Below, piece after piece: positions 50,161 to 59,267 of a DNA stretch of 64,000 nt. Source of the stretch: Actinomycetota bacterium (GTDB lineage Bacteria > Actinomycetota > Actinomycetes > S36-B12 > CAIYMF01). Numbering within the stretch: position 1 is the first letter of the stretch; the number at the start of each line of letters is the position of its first letter. Under the pieces are notes generated by a model that saw only the letters and a program-made list of their open reading frames with translations, ran no database searches and had not been told where the DNA came from. Made by a program: the position numbers and the translations under genes. The stretch is taken from assembly GCA_026393115.1 (NCBI GenBank), contig JAPLAU010000027.1, positions 1 to 64,000 on the forward strand, in the 5' to 3' direction.

Positions 50161-51224
50161 AGCTTGTCATCGTTGCTGGAGCGCTCAGCCTGTTGATCTC
50201 CCTACTGGGTACTCCGTTCTTGATCCGGATTCTGCGGAGCCACGGCTACTCACAGGCAATCCGGCAGTCGACCGCGGGTGAGAACTACCCAGCACACGAA
50301 GGTAAGCGCGGAACCCCCTCAATGGGTGGATTAGCGATTCTGGTGGCCGTGGTCGTTGCCTATGCGGCGGCGCACCTCGCAACCTGGACATCGCCGAGTG
50401 TGTCGGGTTTGCTCGCACTGTTCTTGATGTTGGGTTTGGGCATTGTCGGACTTGCTGACGACTATCTCAAGATCTTCCGTCAGCGAAGCACAGGTATCCG
50501 GGCGCGCACCAAACTGTTCGGTCAGGCGATTGTCGCCTTGGCATTCGCTTACCTTGCCACCCGCTTTCCCGACGATGAGGGACTCACCCCGGCGTCGCGC
50601 GCCGTCTCATTCACTCGCGACACTGCGCTGGTATTGCCGCTTGCACTGTTCTTGTTGTGGGTGTGGTTCCTCGTGACGGCGTCAACGAATGCTGTGAATC
50701 TCACCGACGGTCTCGACGGGCTCGCTACGGGTGCGGCCGTGATGACCTTTATCGCCTACACACTCATCGGGGTGTGGCAGTTCGGCCAAAGTTGCACCTT
50801 CGATGCGTTCAACCGCTGCTACTTGGTGCGCGATCCGTTTGACCTGGCAGTCTTCGCGGCTGCTGTCGCGGGTGCGTGTTTCGGCTTCCTGTGGTGGAAC
50901 ACTGCCCCCGCGAAGATATTCATGGGCGATACCGGTTCTCTGTCGCTTGGCGGTGCCATCGCTGGGCTGGCGATCATGTCGCGCACCGAGATGCTTCTTC
51001 CGCTGCTCGGCGGACTCTTCGTGATCATTGCGCTGTCGGTCATCGGACAGGTTGGTTCGTTCAAACTCACCGGCAAGCGAATGTTCAAGATGGCGCCACT
51101 GCATCACCACTTCGAAATGATGGGCTGGCCAGAGATTCAAATTGTCGTGCGGTTCTGGATTGTTCAGGGGCTGTGCATCGCGGCGGGATTGGCACTGTTC
51201 TACGGGGAGTGGGTGCGCTCGTGA
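50157..51224 (+). CDS. mraY: Phospho-N-acetylmuramoyl-pentapeptide transferase MraY
   Basis: A 355-residue polytopic enzyme that transfers phospho-MurNAc-pentapeptide to undecaprenyl phosphate (lipid I). Family motifs: KRGTPSMGGL, LGLADDYLK with the Asp pair, NAVNLTDGLDGLA, FMGDTGSLSLGG and MAPLHHHFEM. About ten transmembrane helices. GTG start overlaps murF, stop overlaps murD. Confidence 0.96.
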   Translation: MKLVIVAGALSLLISLLGTPFLIRILRSHGYSQAIRQSTAGENYPAHEGKRGTPSMGGLAILVAVVVAYAAAHLATWTSPSVSGLLALFLMLGLGIVGLADDYLKIFRQRSTGIRARTKLFGQAIVALAFAYLATRFPDDEGLTPASRAVSFTRDTALVLPLALFLLWVWFLVTASTNAVNLTDGLDGLATGAAVMTFIAYTLIGVWQFGQSCTFDAFNRCYLVRDPFDLAVFAAAVAGACFGFLWWNTAPAKIFMGDTGSLSLGGAIAGLAIMSRTEMLLPLLGGLFVIIALSVIGQVGSFKLTGKRMFKMAPLHHHFEMMGWPEIQIVVRFWIVQGLCIAAGLALFYGEWVRS

Positions 51225-52660
51225 TCGACGTCTCCTCGCTCTCTCGGAGCTCGGATTGGTCGTCGATTCATGTCGCAGTCGCTGGCTTGGGTGTCGCCGG
51301 ATTCGGGTGCGCCGACGCACTCATTCAGGTAGGCGCGCGCGTGACGGTTACTGACTCAGCGGTCGACGGTCGTGTGGCCGAACGCGCGACGCTTTTGGAA
51401 ATGCTCGGTGCCACGGCCCGACTTGGTGAGGGTGATTTCCTACCGCCAGAGATTGATCTGCTTGTGGTCTCGCCAGGGCTACCTCCGTCGCATCCGGTGA
51501 TTGTGAGGGCTCTGGCTCAGCGAATCCCGGTATGGGGTGAACTCGAATTGGCGTGGCGCTTGCGAGATCTGCGAGCGCCCGCACCCTGGTTACTGGTGAC
51601 CGGTACCAACGGGAAAACCACCGCCACGCTGATGCTCGAATCGATGTTGCTGGCGTCGGGCGAACGGGCGGTGGCGGCTGGCAACATCGGTCGCTCGCTG
51701 GTCGAAGTCGTCATGGATCCGACGGGGGTCGACGTCATCGCCGTCGAAGTGGGTGCACCTCAACTTCCATTCGTTCACTCAATCAGCCCTGAGGCTGCGG
51801 TGTGCTTGAATCTCGCGCCCGATCACGTTGACCACTTCGGATCCTTTGAGGCCTACAGCGCCGCGAAGGCGCGGGTGTACGAGCGCACACAGATTGCAGC
51901 GGTGTATAACGCCGACGATCCGGCGACCGAACACATGGTCGAAGAAGCCGATGTTGTCGAGGGTTGCCGCGCCGTGGGCTTCACTCTTGGACTCCCCTCG
52001 CGTTCGATGCTCGGTGTCGTGGACGGGGTACTGGTTGATCGTGCCTTCTTGGCCGAGCGGGGCACCCATGCGCTCGAGTTGGCCGACGTGGCCGATGTTC
52101 ACCCCCAGGCACCGCACAATGTCGCCAACGCACTGGCGGCCGCCGCTTTGGCTCGGGCTCACGGTGTGTCGGCGACGGCCGTGCGTGAAGGTCTCCGCAC
52201 TTTCACACCTGCCGGTCATCGCATTGCCGATGTGGGAGTCATTGAGGGAGTTCGCTATATCGATGATTCCAAGGCCACCAACTGTCACGCTGCACAAACG
52301 TCCTTGCTGGCATACGGCGACGTGGTGTGGATTGCGGGGGGGCTTGCCAAAGGTCAACACTTCGACGAATTGGTCAGTGCGGTGCGCCCGCGTTTGCGCG
52401 GCGTGGTGCTCTTAGGTGCCGATCGGGACGTCATTGCCGCAGCACTGGCGCGACACGCGCCGGATGTCCCCGTCGTGACGGTCTCTCGCACCGACACTGG
52501 AGTCATGGTCGACGTTGTGAGCGCCGCCCACGGTCTTGCGCGCGCTGGCGACACCGTGGTGTTGGCGCCTGGGTGTGCATCGTGGGATATGTTCCGCGAC
52601 TACGCCCACCGCGGTGACGAGTTCGCTCTGGCGGTTGTGGCGGCGGGTGGTGTGCTGTGA
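51221..52660 (+). CDS. murD: UDP-N-acetylmuramoylalanine--D-glutamate ligase MurD
   Basis: A 479-residue Mur ligase. The N-terminal Rossmann domain starts VAVAGLGVAGFGCADAL, the ATP loop is VTGTNGKTTATLM, and the substrate region has NLAPDHVDHFGSFEAY and YIDDSKATNCHAAQ. The C-terminus PGCASWDMFRDYAHRGDEF is typical (usually PACASFDQF). GTG 51221 is fixed by the overlap with the mraY stop. Confidence 0.95.
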   Translation: MIDVSSLSRSSDWSSIHVAVAGLGVAGFGCADALIQVGARVTVTDSAVDGRVAERATLLEMLGATARLGEGDFLPPEIDLLVVSPGLPPSHPVIVRALAQRIPVWGELELAWRLRDLRAPAPWLLVTGTNGKTTATLMLESMLLASGERAVAAGNIGRSLVEVVMDPTGVDVIAVEVGAPQLPFVHSISPEAAVCLNLAPDHVDHFGSFEAYSAAKARVYERTQIAAVYNADDPATEHMVEEADVVEGCRAVGFTLGLPSRSMLGVVDGVLVDRAFLAERGTHALELADVADVHPQAPHNVANALAAAALARAHGVSATAVREGLRTFTPAGHRIADVGVIEGVRYIDDSKATNCHAAQTSLLAYGDVVWIAGGLAKGQHFDELVSAVRPRLRGVVLLGADRDVIAAALARHAPDVPVVTVSRTDTGVMVDVVSAAHGLARAGDTVVLAPGCASWDMFRDYAHRGDEFALAVVAAGGVL

Positions 52661-53883
52661 ACGCCACCTTGGTGCACGAGCGGCCCGTGGGCCGCGTGCG
52701 CGGACTGCTGTCTAGTCCACTGGCCACCTATCACCTACTGGTGGGTTCGACCACATTGCTGTTGGCGCTCGGACTGGTCATGGTGTTGTCGGCGTCGAGT
52801 GTCGAGTCGTACAAAGTGTTCGGATCGTCATTTGTCCTCGCACAACGACAGTTCATGTTCGCCGGTTTCGGCGTGGTGTTGATGCTTGTAATCTCGCGTG
52901 TGCCGATCGCGTCGATTCGCCGCCTCGCGTGGCCGCTTCTCGGCGGCTCCTTCGTGTTGCTTGTTGCGGTTCTGGTGATTGGTGTGTCGGTTGCAGGTCA
53001 ACGCAATTGGATTGCACTGGGTGGACCGTTCCGATTCCAACCCAGTGAACTAGCCAAACTTGCGCTGGTGATCTGGGGTGCCGACTTGCTGACGCGCAAA
53101 CAGACGATGTTGCGCGATCCGCGTCACCTGCTGGTTCCGTTGCTGCCCATTAGCGGTCTGATCGTTGCGTTGGTCTTGTTGGAAAAGGACCTCGGCACCG
53201 TGCTCATCCTGATGCCGATTGTGGCCGGCCTGCTGTTTGCAGCGGGAGCGGGCGCATGGGTGTTTCTTGGTCTGGGTGCACTCGCGGGTGCCGCAATCGC
53301 GCTGCTGTCGATGGGCGCCTCGTACCGCATGGGGAGATTCGCCGCGTGGCTCAATCCTGATGCTGACCCACTCGGTGTGGGGTGGCAGCTCACCCATGCT
53401 CGCTACGCCTTTGCCGTCGGTGGGTGGTGGGGGCAAGGACTCGGGGCCAGCCGCGAGAAGTGGGGATCGCTGCCTGAAGCGCACACCGACTTCATTTTCG
53501 CCGTGGTGGGTGAGGAGCTGGGTCTGCTCGGAACCATCACGATGTTGGTGCTGTTCTGCGTACTGATTATGTCCGCACTCAAACTCGCACGTGACTCGCA
53601 GGATTTCTTCGTTCAGTTGGCGAGCACCGCGATCGCGGCGTGGATCGGCATCCAGACGTTGCTCAATCTTGGGGCAGTGCTTGGCGTACTCCCCATCACC
53701 GGTGTTCCCCTTCCGCTCGTGTCGTACGGCGGATCGTCGCTCTTGCCGACTCTCATCGCACTCGGTCTGTTGATGGCCTTCGCTCGACAGGAGCCGGCAG
53801 CGCGCAAAGCATTGGCCGACCGTGCCCGCAAGCGTGCGCGTGCCTCGTCGGCGCGACGGGCTGAGAGTGCTGGAGCGCGGTGA
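52657..53883 (+). CDS. ftsW: Septal peptidoglycan glycosyltransferase FtsW (SEDS family)
   Basis: A 408-residue polytopic SEDS polymerase with ten predicted helices. Conserved motifs: GGPFRFQPSELAKLAL, LEKDLGTVLI, LGASREKWGSLPEAHTDFIFAVVGEELG with the functionally important Glu/Asp residues, and GVPLPLVSYGGSSLL. A basic Arg/Ala-rich tail closes the protein. It polymerises septal glycan strands with FtsI. GTG start overlaps murD. Confidence 0.95.
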   Translation: MNATLVHERPVGRVRGLLSSPLATYHLLVGSTTLLLALGLVMVLSASSVESYKVFGSSFVLAQRQFMFAGFGVVLMLVISRVPIASIRRLAWPLLGGSFVLLVAVLVIGVSVAGQRNWIALGGPFRFQPSELAKLALVIWGADLLTRKQTMLRDPRHLLVPLLPISGLIVALVLLEKDLGTVLILMPIVAGLLFAAGAGAWVFLGLGALAGAAIALLSMGASYRMGRFAAWLNPDADPLGVGWQLTHARYAFAVGGWWGQGLGASREKWGSLPEAHTDFIFAVVGEELGLLGTITMLVLFCVLIMSALKLARDSQDFFVQLASTAIAAWIGIQTLLNLGAVLGVLPITGVPLPLVSYGGSSLLPTLIALGLLMAFARQEPAARKALADRARKRARASSARRAESAGAR

Positions 53884-54986
53884 CGATGCACGTAGTACTC
53901 GCCGGCGGTGGTACCGCTGGCCATATCGAGCCGGCACTCAACCTCGCAGATGCGCTTCGCCGCGAAAACCCCGACATTGCGATCACCGCTCTCGGCACTG
54001 AGCGAGGGCTTGAGATGACGCTTGTGCCCGCTCGCGGATACGACCTTGCGCTGATTCCTGCAGTTCCACTCCCGCGCAAGCCGTCGGTGGATCTCCTGCG
54101 TTTGCCTTCGCGTTTGCGCTCGGCCGTGAATGAAGCGGGAAACGTGCTCACGCGCACGCACGCTGACGTGGTGGTCGGCTTCGGGGGATATGTAGCGATG
54201 CCGGCCTACCTCGCGGCCCGACGCGGCTCACTACCCATCGTCGTACACGAAGCGAACGCTCGGGCAGGTCTGGCCAACCGGATTGCAGCGCGGTTTACCC
54301 CGTTCGTTGCCGAGACAGTCGCCGGAAGCCTGCCTCATGCCGAGGCCATCGGTTTACCGCTCCGACCAGCGATTCGCGATCTTGATCGAGCCGCGCTGCG
54401 CGCCGAGGCGGCCGAACAGTTTGGCCTCGACCCGTCCCTGCCCACCCTTTTGGTGTTTGGCGGCTCTCAAGGAGCGCGCAGTCTCAACAACGCCATCGAC
54501 GCCAGCCGGTATGAGTTAGCTGAAGCAGGAATCCAAGTTCTGCATTCGGTGGGAGCTCGCAATGAGTTGCCCAGTGACCTGTCGGTGAGTCCGGCCTATC
54601 GGGCAGTGCACTACATCGACCGCATGGACTGGGCCTATGCCGCCTGCGATGTCGCACTCTGCCGAGCAGGTGCGATGACTGTGGCGGAGTTGACTGCAGT
54701 TGGTCTACCCGCGGCCTATGTCCCACTTCCCATTGGAAACGGCGAACAACGTTTGAATGCAGCACCGGTGGTGGCAGCCGGCGGAGGGCTGCTCGTTGAC
54801 GATGCTGATTTATCAGCTTCGTGGCTTCGAAGTCACCTCATCCCACTCTTACAAAACCCCGAGCGACTCGCTCAGGCTTCAGCGGCAGCGGCGTCCTTGG
54901 GCCGTCGGCATGCTGATGATCAACTTGTTCAGATGGTGATGCGAGCAGTGGCTGGCGAAACCGTTTCAACCGGAGGAACCCGATGA
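53880..54986 (+). CDS. murG: UDP-N-acetylglucosamine--N-acetylmuramyl lipid I transferase MurG
   Basis: A 368-residue GT-B glycosyltransferase making lipid II. Motifs: VVLAGGGTAGHIEPALN for lipid I binding, VGFGGYVAMPAYLAA, HEANARAGLANR, FGGSQGARSLN and the UDP-GlcNAc site CRAGAMTVAELTAVGLPA. GTG 53880 overlaps the ftsW stop; ATG 53886 is a close alternative. Stop overlaps murC. Confidence 0.95.
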   Translation: MTMHVVLAGGGTAGHIEPALNLADALRRENPDIAITALGTERGLEMTLVPARGYDLALIPAVPLPRKPSVDLLRLPSRLRSAVNEAGNVLTRTHADVVVGFGGYVAMPAYLAARRGSLPIVVHEANARAGLANRIAARFTPFVAETVAGSLPHAEAIGLPLRPAIRDLDRAALRAEAAEQFGLDPSLPTLLVFGGSQGARSLNNAIDASRYELAEAGIQVLHSVGARNELPSDLSVSPAYRAVHYIDRMDWAYAACDVALCRAGAMTVAELTAVGLPAAYVPLPIGNGEQRLNAAPVVAAGGGLLVDDADLSASWLRSHLIPLLQNPERLAQASAAAASLGRRHADDQLVQMVMRAVAGETVSTGGTR

Positions 54987-56404
54987 CCCCGTTGGCAAGT
55001 ACCGATCCGCTGCAGCGCGCGCATATCGTCGGCATCGGTGGCGCGGGTATGAGTGGCATCGCGCGACTTCTTCTGGCGCGCGGTGCGCGAGTCAGCGGCA
55101 GTGACGCCAAGGAATCACGGCGCGTCGACTCGGTGCGTGCGCTAGGGGCAGTCATTGCAGTGGGTCATGCGGCGTCGAATCTCGAACTGTGTGGTGAACC
55201 TCGTTGCGTCATCATCTCAACGGCGATCGCCTCGGATAATCCCGAAGTAGTCGAAGCTCAGCGGCGAGGTATACCGGTGTTGCATCGGGCCGAGGCACTT
55301 GCGGCTGTGATGGCCGATTCACGCGTGCTCGCGGTGGCGGGCACCCATGGCAAGACGACGACCACGTCCATGCTCACGGTCGCACTGCAAAACTGCGGCG
55401 CCGATCCTTCCTTTGCTATCGGCAGCGAACTCAACGAATCGGGATCGAACGCCTATCTGGGTACGGGTGACGTATTCGTGGCCGAAGCCGATGAGAGTGA
55501 TGGGTCGTTCCTGCGGCTCGGCTCCTACGCGGGTATCGTCACCAACGTCGAGCCAGATCACCTCAACTACTGGGGAACATTCGAGGCCATTGAGCAGGGT
55601 TTCCTCGACTTCGCCACGGGAATCCGTGACCGCGGAGGCTTCCTTGTCGCGTGCCTCGATGACGAAGGCGCTGCCCGCCTCATCGACGTAGCCCGGGCAC
55701 ACGGAGTTCGGGTGCTGTCGTACGGATTGCATGCCGATGCCGACTACCGAATCGATGACCCGCACATGGCCGGAGATCGCTGGGAATTCGAGGTCACTCG
55801 GCTCGGCGTTCGCCTCGGGGTTGTGCGCCTGCAAGTTCCGGGTGAGCACAACATTCTGAACTCGACGGCAGCGCTTGCCATGGGGGTCGAGATGGGATTC
55901 CCGGAGTCTGAATTGCGTGCCGGAATCGAAACGTTTAGCGGAACACGTCGCCGATTCGAGTATCGGGGAACGGCTGACGGCGTTCGCGTCTATGACGACT
56001 ACGCGCATCACCCGACCGAGATCGCTGCCACCCTTCGCGCAGCGCGCAGTGTGGTGGGTGACGGCCGATTGGTGGTGGCGTTCCAGGCGCACCACTACTA
56101 CCGCACCGCACTGTTCCTACGCGAGTTCGGAGATGCGCTGGGCCTCGCCGATGAAGTGGTGGTGCTCGAGGTGTTTGCGCCGGGGGAGGAGCCCATCCCT
56201 GGTGCGTCCGGTCGAACGATGGCAGACAACGTTCCACTGCCCCCCGATCAAGTTGCCTTTGAACCGTCGTGGTCGAAAGTGGCCGGTCAGCTCGCCGCTC
56301 GTTCACGTCCTGGCGATGTGGTGATGACGCTGGGCGCGGGAGACATCGGAATGTTGGCACCCGAGGTGCTCGATCTACTGCGGGCTCGCGAGGGTCAACA
56401 ATGA
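54983..56404 (+). CDS. murC: UDP-N-acetylmuramate--L-alanine ligase MurC
   Basis: A 473-residue Mur ligase adding the first L-Ala. N-terminal HIVGIGGAGMSGIARLL, ATP loop VAGTHGKTTTTSML, NVEPDHLNYWG, and C-terminal VYDDYAHHPTEI with QAHHYYRT are diagnostic. ATG overlaps murG; stop overlaps ftsQ. Length is normal. Confidence 0.96.
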   Translation: MTPLASTDPLQRAHIVGIGGAGMSGIARLLLARGARVSGSDAKESRRVDSVRALGAVIAVGHAASNLELCGEPRCVIISTAIASDNPEVVEAQRRGIPVLHRAEALAAVMADSRVLAVAGTHGKTTTTSMLTVALQNCGADPSFAIGSELNESGSNAYLGTGDVFVAEADESDGSFLRLGSYAGIVTNVEPDHLNYWGTFEAIEQGFLDFATGIRDRGGFLVACLDDEGAARLIDVARAHGVRVLSYGLHADADYRIDDPHMAGDRWEFEVTRLGVRLGVVRLQVPGEHNILNSTAALAMGVEMGFPESELRAGIETFSGTRRRFEYRGTADGVRVYDDYAHHPTEIAATLRAARSVVGDGRLVVAFQAHHYYRTALFLREFGDALGLADEVVVLEVFAPGEEPIPGASGRTMADNVPLPPDQVAFEPSWSKVAGQLAARSRPGDVVMTLGAGDIGMLAPEVLDLLRAREGQQ

Positions 56405-57117
56405 CTGCCGAGACTGACGTTCGAGCGCCGACCGACCTCGCACACGTTCGTGCCGCAGCTCGCCGCAGCAGGTGGGGGAGGCGAGCGCTCTGGCTACTTC
56501 TGGTGGTGGTGTTCGGTGCCGCGGTGATCTGGGTGGTGTGGTTCTCACCGCTGCTCGGGGTGACCAACATTGAGGTCCGAGGTTCGACAACGCTGACGGC
56601 CGCTCAGGTGCGTCAGGCAGCAGGAGTTGCGATCGGAACCCCTCTGGCTCGGGTCGACGATGCGGCGGTCGCCAGTCGCTTGCGTGCCCTTCCGCGGGTC
56701 GGTGCCGTCGAAGTGCGCCGCGGATTTCCTCACGACCTCGTTCTGGTTGTCGAGGAGCGGATTGCCGTCGCGGTGATCTCGACGGGGGAGGGTTGGAGGT
56801 CCATTGACTCGTCCGGCGACGTGGTGTCCGCTGTGCGGGGCCCAGGAGCCCTGCCAGTGGTTCGAGCGACCGGGGCCGGTAAAGACTCTGCACTGAAGGT
56901 GTTATTGACGCTGCCGCCCGCTGTGGCCCGACAGACCCGGACGATAGTGGCGAGCACCTCGGATGATGTGGTTCTCACCCTGGCATCGGGAGACACTGTT
57001 CGCTGGGGAAATGCCGGCCGCGCGGCCGACAAGGCGGCCGTATTAGTGGTGTTGCAGAAGCAACCCGGGCGTGTCTATGACGTCTCAGCACCCGATTTTC
57101 CGAGCATCAGATCCTGA
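56401..57117 (+). CDS. ftsQ: Cell division protein FtsQ
   Basis: A 238-residue bitopic protein. Basic cytoplasmic N-terminus, one transmembrane helix (about 31-50), then a POTRA domain beginning VTNIEVRGSTTLTAAQVRQAA and a beta domain with VRRGFPHDLVLVVEERI and WRSIDSSGDVV, followed by a short tail. It links FtsL-type partners to the divisome. ATG 56401 is set by the overlap with murC. It is the last gene of the coupled chain; ftsZ follows after a 240-base leader. Confidence 0.93.
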   Translation: MTAETDVRAPTDLAHVRAAARRSRWGRRALWLLLVVVFGAAVIWVVWFSPLLGVTNIEVRGSTTLTAAQVRQAAGVAIGTPLARVDDAAVASRLRALPRVGAVEVRRGFPHDLVLVVEERIAVAVISTGEGWRSIDSSGDVVSAVRGPGALPVVRATGAGKDSALKVLLTLPPAVARQTRTIVASTSDDVVLTLASGDTVRWGNAGRAADKAAVLVVLQKQPGRVYDVSAPDFPSIRS

Positions 57118-57147
57118 AAACCTCAAGGTCCACTTGACATTCAGGAC

Positions 57148-57177
57148 TTGCACGCCCCCGGGAACTTTCCCTACAGT
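57148..57177 (+). promoter_or_regulatory. Candidate ftsZ promoter
   Basis: TTGCAC at 57148-57153 and TACAGT at 57172-57177 are separated by 18 bases. A start near 57184 would give a leader of about 175 bases. It provides an ftsZ-specific promoter separate from the upstream operon. Confidence 0.5.
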
Positions 57178-57206
57178 CCATTTTGACTGCAGAGTGAGAT
57201 GAACTG

Positions 57207-57223
57207 ACTCTCAACCTGAGAGT
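57207..57223 (+). promoter_or_regulatory. Inverted repeat in the ftsZ leader
   Basis: ACTCTCA-ACC-TGAGAGT: two perfect 7-base arms with a three-base centre, between the predicted promoter and the ftsZ ribosome-binding site. Similar symmetric sequences occur before ftsZ in other Actinobacteria, to my recollection; function is not established here. Confidence 0.5.
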
Positions 57224-57357
57224 GAGACTTTCGGCGGCGGCGATTCCCCGGCTTCCGGCGAACACCCTGCGGTACCGGCGGGAGGGCCCGTCGGAGAACC
57301 CAGCACCCGGGTGCGGCCGTGGGAGGCCAATCACGGGGCCTGTCGGAAGGATTTATC

Positions 57358-58524
57358 GTGGCTACACCGCAGAACTATCTCGCGGTCATCAAGGTCGTCG
57401 GAATCGGCGGTGGCGGCGTTAACGCTGTCAACCGGATGATCGAGGTTGGACTGAAGGGCGTCGAGTTCGTCGCCATCAACACTGACGCTCAAGCGCTGCT
57501 GATGAGCGATGCTGACGTCAAGCTCGACATCGGTCGCGAGCTCACTCGCGGACTCGGTGCCGGAGCTGATCCTGAGGTCGGTATGAAGGCCGCCGAAGAC
57601 CACCGAGAAGAGATCGAAGAGGTACTCAAGGGTGCCGACATGGTCTTCGTCACGGCTGGTGAAGGTGGCGGTACCGGAACGGGCGGCGCTCCCGTCGTGG
57701 CGAAGATCGCCAAATCACTGGGTGCGCTCACGATCGGCGTTGTGACCCGTCCCTTCGGTTTCGAAGGTCGTCGTCGCGCGGGTCAGGCAGAAAACGGTAT
57801 CGAGCGACTGCGTGAAGAAGTCGACACGCTCATCGTGATTCCGAACGACCGATTGCTCTCGCTGTCGGACAAGGCGATCAGTGTGATCGACGCATTCCGT
57901 CAGGCCGACCAGGTACTCCTGCAAGGTGTGAGTGGAATCACCGATCTGATCACGACCCCCGGTCTGATCAACCTCGACTTCGCCGACGTCAAGAGCGTGA
58001 TGTCTGGCGCAGGCAGTGCGCTGATGGGAATCGGTTCGGCACGTGGTGACGATCGTGCAATCACCGCCGCCGAAATGGCCATCTCGAGTCCGCTTCTTGA
58101 AGCGAGCATCGAAGGTGCCCACGGTGTTCTCATGTCCATCAGTGGTGGTAGCGATCTGGGCCTGTTCGAAATCAACGAGGCCGCGCGGATGGTTGCCGAT
58201 GCTGCTCACCCCGACGCCAACATCATCTTCGGTGCTGTCATTGACGACACCCTGGGTGACGAGGTGCGCGTCACAGTGATCGCTGCTGGATTCGATGGGG
58301 GACTGCCTCAGACTCGTCGACCCGCGTCGTCGGGACGTCGTCCGGCGGACGAACCGATTGTTCCTGGTGACGCTGCGGCTGCCGCGGCCGCCGCAGCAGC
58401 AGGCTCGTCAGGTCCGCCGACCGGTGAGAACCGTCCGGTGCGTCCCAAGGTTGAGCCGCCGCGCCGCGTCGTCTTCGACGACACTGCTGACGACGATCTC
58501 GACGTGCCTGACTTCCTCAAGTAG
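57358..58524 (+). CDS. ftsZ: Cell division GTPase FtsZ
   Basis: A 388-residue tubulin-like GTPase. The N-terminal [20 protein letters not shown] binds GTP, and the tubulin signature is [15 protein letters not shown]. The T7 loop is [13 protein letters not shown], containing the catalytic Asp residues. A linker with ten consecutive Ala codons (all four GCN codons used) leads to the C-terminal peptide DLDVPDFLK, the actinobacterial anchor for SepF and FtsW. GTG 57358 lies six bases after GGAAGGA. Confidence 0.96.
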   Translation: MATPQNYLAVIKVVGIGGGGVNAVNRMIEVGLKGVEFVAINTDAQALLMSDADVKLDIGRELTRGLGAGADPEVGMKAAEDHREEIEEVLKGADMVFVTAGEGGGTGTGGAPVVAKIAKSLGALTIGVVTRPFGFEGRRRAGQAENGIERLREEVDTLIVIPNDRLLSLSDKAISVIDAFRQADQVLLQGVSGITDLITTPGLINLDFADVKSVMSGAGSALMGIGSARGDDRAITAAEMAISSPLLEASIEGAHGVLMSISGGSDLGLFEINEAARMVADAAHPDANIIFGAVIDDTLGDEVRVTVIAAGFDGGLPQTRRPASSGRRPADEPIVPGDAAAAAAAAAAGSSGPPTGENRPVRPKVEPPRRVVFDDTADDDLDVPDFLK

Positions 58525-58535
58525 GTCGATCGGGC

Positions 58536-59267
58536 GTGTCATCCGATCACGCCGCCACGAGGGGACGATCTGGTCCCGTCCGGTGGCTGTTCACCGACAG
58601 AGTCGGCGGGGTGAGTCAGGGAGCATTCGATTCCCTGAACCTCGCCGACCACGTCGGAGACGATCCGAGCGCTGTGGCGATCAACCGTTCGTTGGTGGCG
58701 GCGCAACTCGGAGTTGAGCCCGGTCGCCTTGCGGTGATGTCCGCATCGCACGGTAGTGACGTGTGCGTGGTCGAGGGAGTGTCCGGCCCTCGCCCGGGTT
58801 CGGATGTCCTTGTCACGACCGAAGTTGGTCTGGGGGTGGCAGCTCTCGCTGCTGATTGCTTGCTGGTGCTGTTGTTCGACGCCGACTCGGGGATTGTCGG
58901 CGCCGTCCACAGCGGCTGGATGGGTGTGCGCGACGACGCTGTCGGCGCGGCTGTGGAGGCGATGCGCGAGTTAGGTGCGCGTCGCCTCTCGGCAATTGTG
59001 GGCCCCGGAATCTGTGGCGAGTGCTACCCGGTGCCGCAGGAGCGTGTTGATGAAGTGGCCGACACGGTTCCGGAGGCCGCCAGTGCGACACGCGACGGAC
59101 GAGCGTCACTTGACTTGCGCCGAGGGATTGCCGCTCACCTGGCTCGCCTTGAGGTGGCGAGTAGTGACGTGGGTATCTGCACCGCGCAATCGTCACTGCA
59201 TTACTCGTACCGGCGCGACGGAGTGACCGGTCGCCAGGGTGGTGCCATTACGTTGGTGGACTCATGA
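58536..59267 (+). CDS. pgeF: Peptidoglycan editing factor PgeF / polyphenol oxidase family (YfiH)
   Basis: A 243-residue protein of the DUF152/laccase-domain family. The metal triad is seen in SASHGSDV (His), ALAADCLLVLL (Cys) and GAVHSGWMGV (His). E. coli PgeF removes wrongly built UDP-MurNAc-peptides containing serine; other members act as purine nucleoside phosphorylases or oxidases. Placement after ftsZ in Actinobacteria is conserved. GTG start; stop overlaps yggS. Confidence 0.9.
   Translation: MSSDHAATRGRSGPVRWLFTDRVGGVSQGAFDSLNLADHVGDDPSAVAINRSLVAAQLGVEPGRLAVMSASHGSDVCVVEGVSGPRPGSDVLVTTEVGLGVAALAADCLLVLLFDADSGIVGAVHSGWMGVRDDAVGAAVEAMRELGARRLSAIVGPGICGECYPVPQERVDEVADTVPEAASATRDGRASLDLRRGIAAHLARLEVASSDVGICTAQSSLHYSYRRDGVTGRQGGAITLVDS

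Noticed and set aside
57134-57139. TTGACA as the ftsZ -35 box
   Set aside because: The nearest convincing -10 (TACAGT at 57172) is 32 bases away, too far; TTGCAC at 57148 gives an 18-base spacer.
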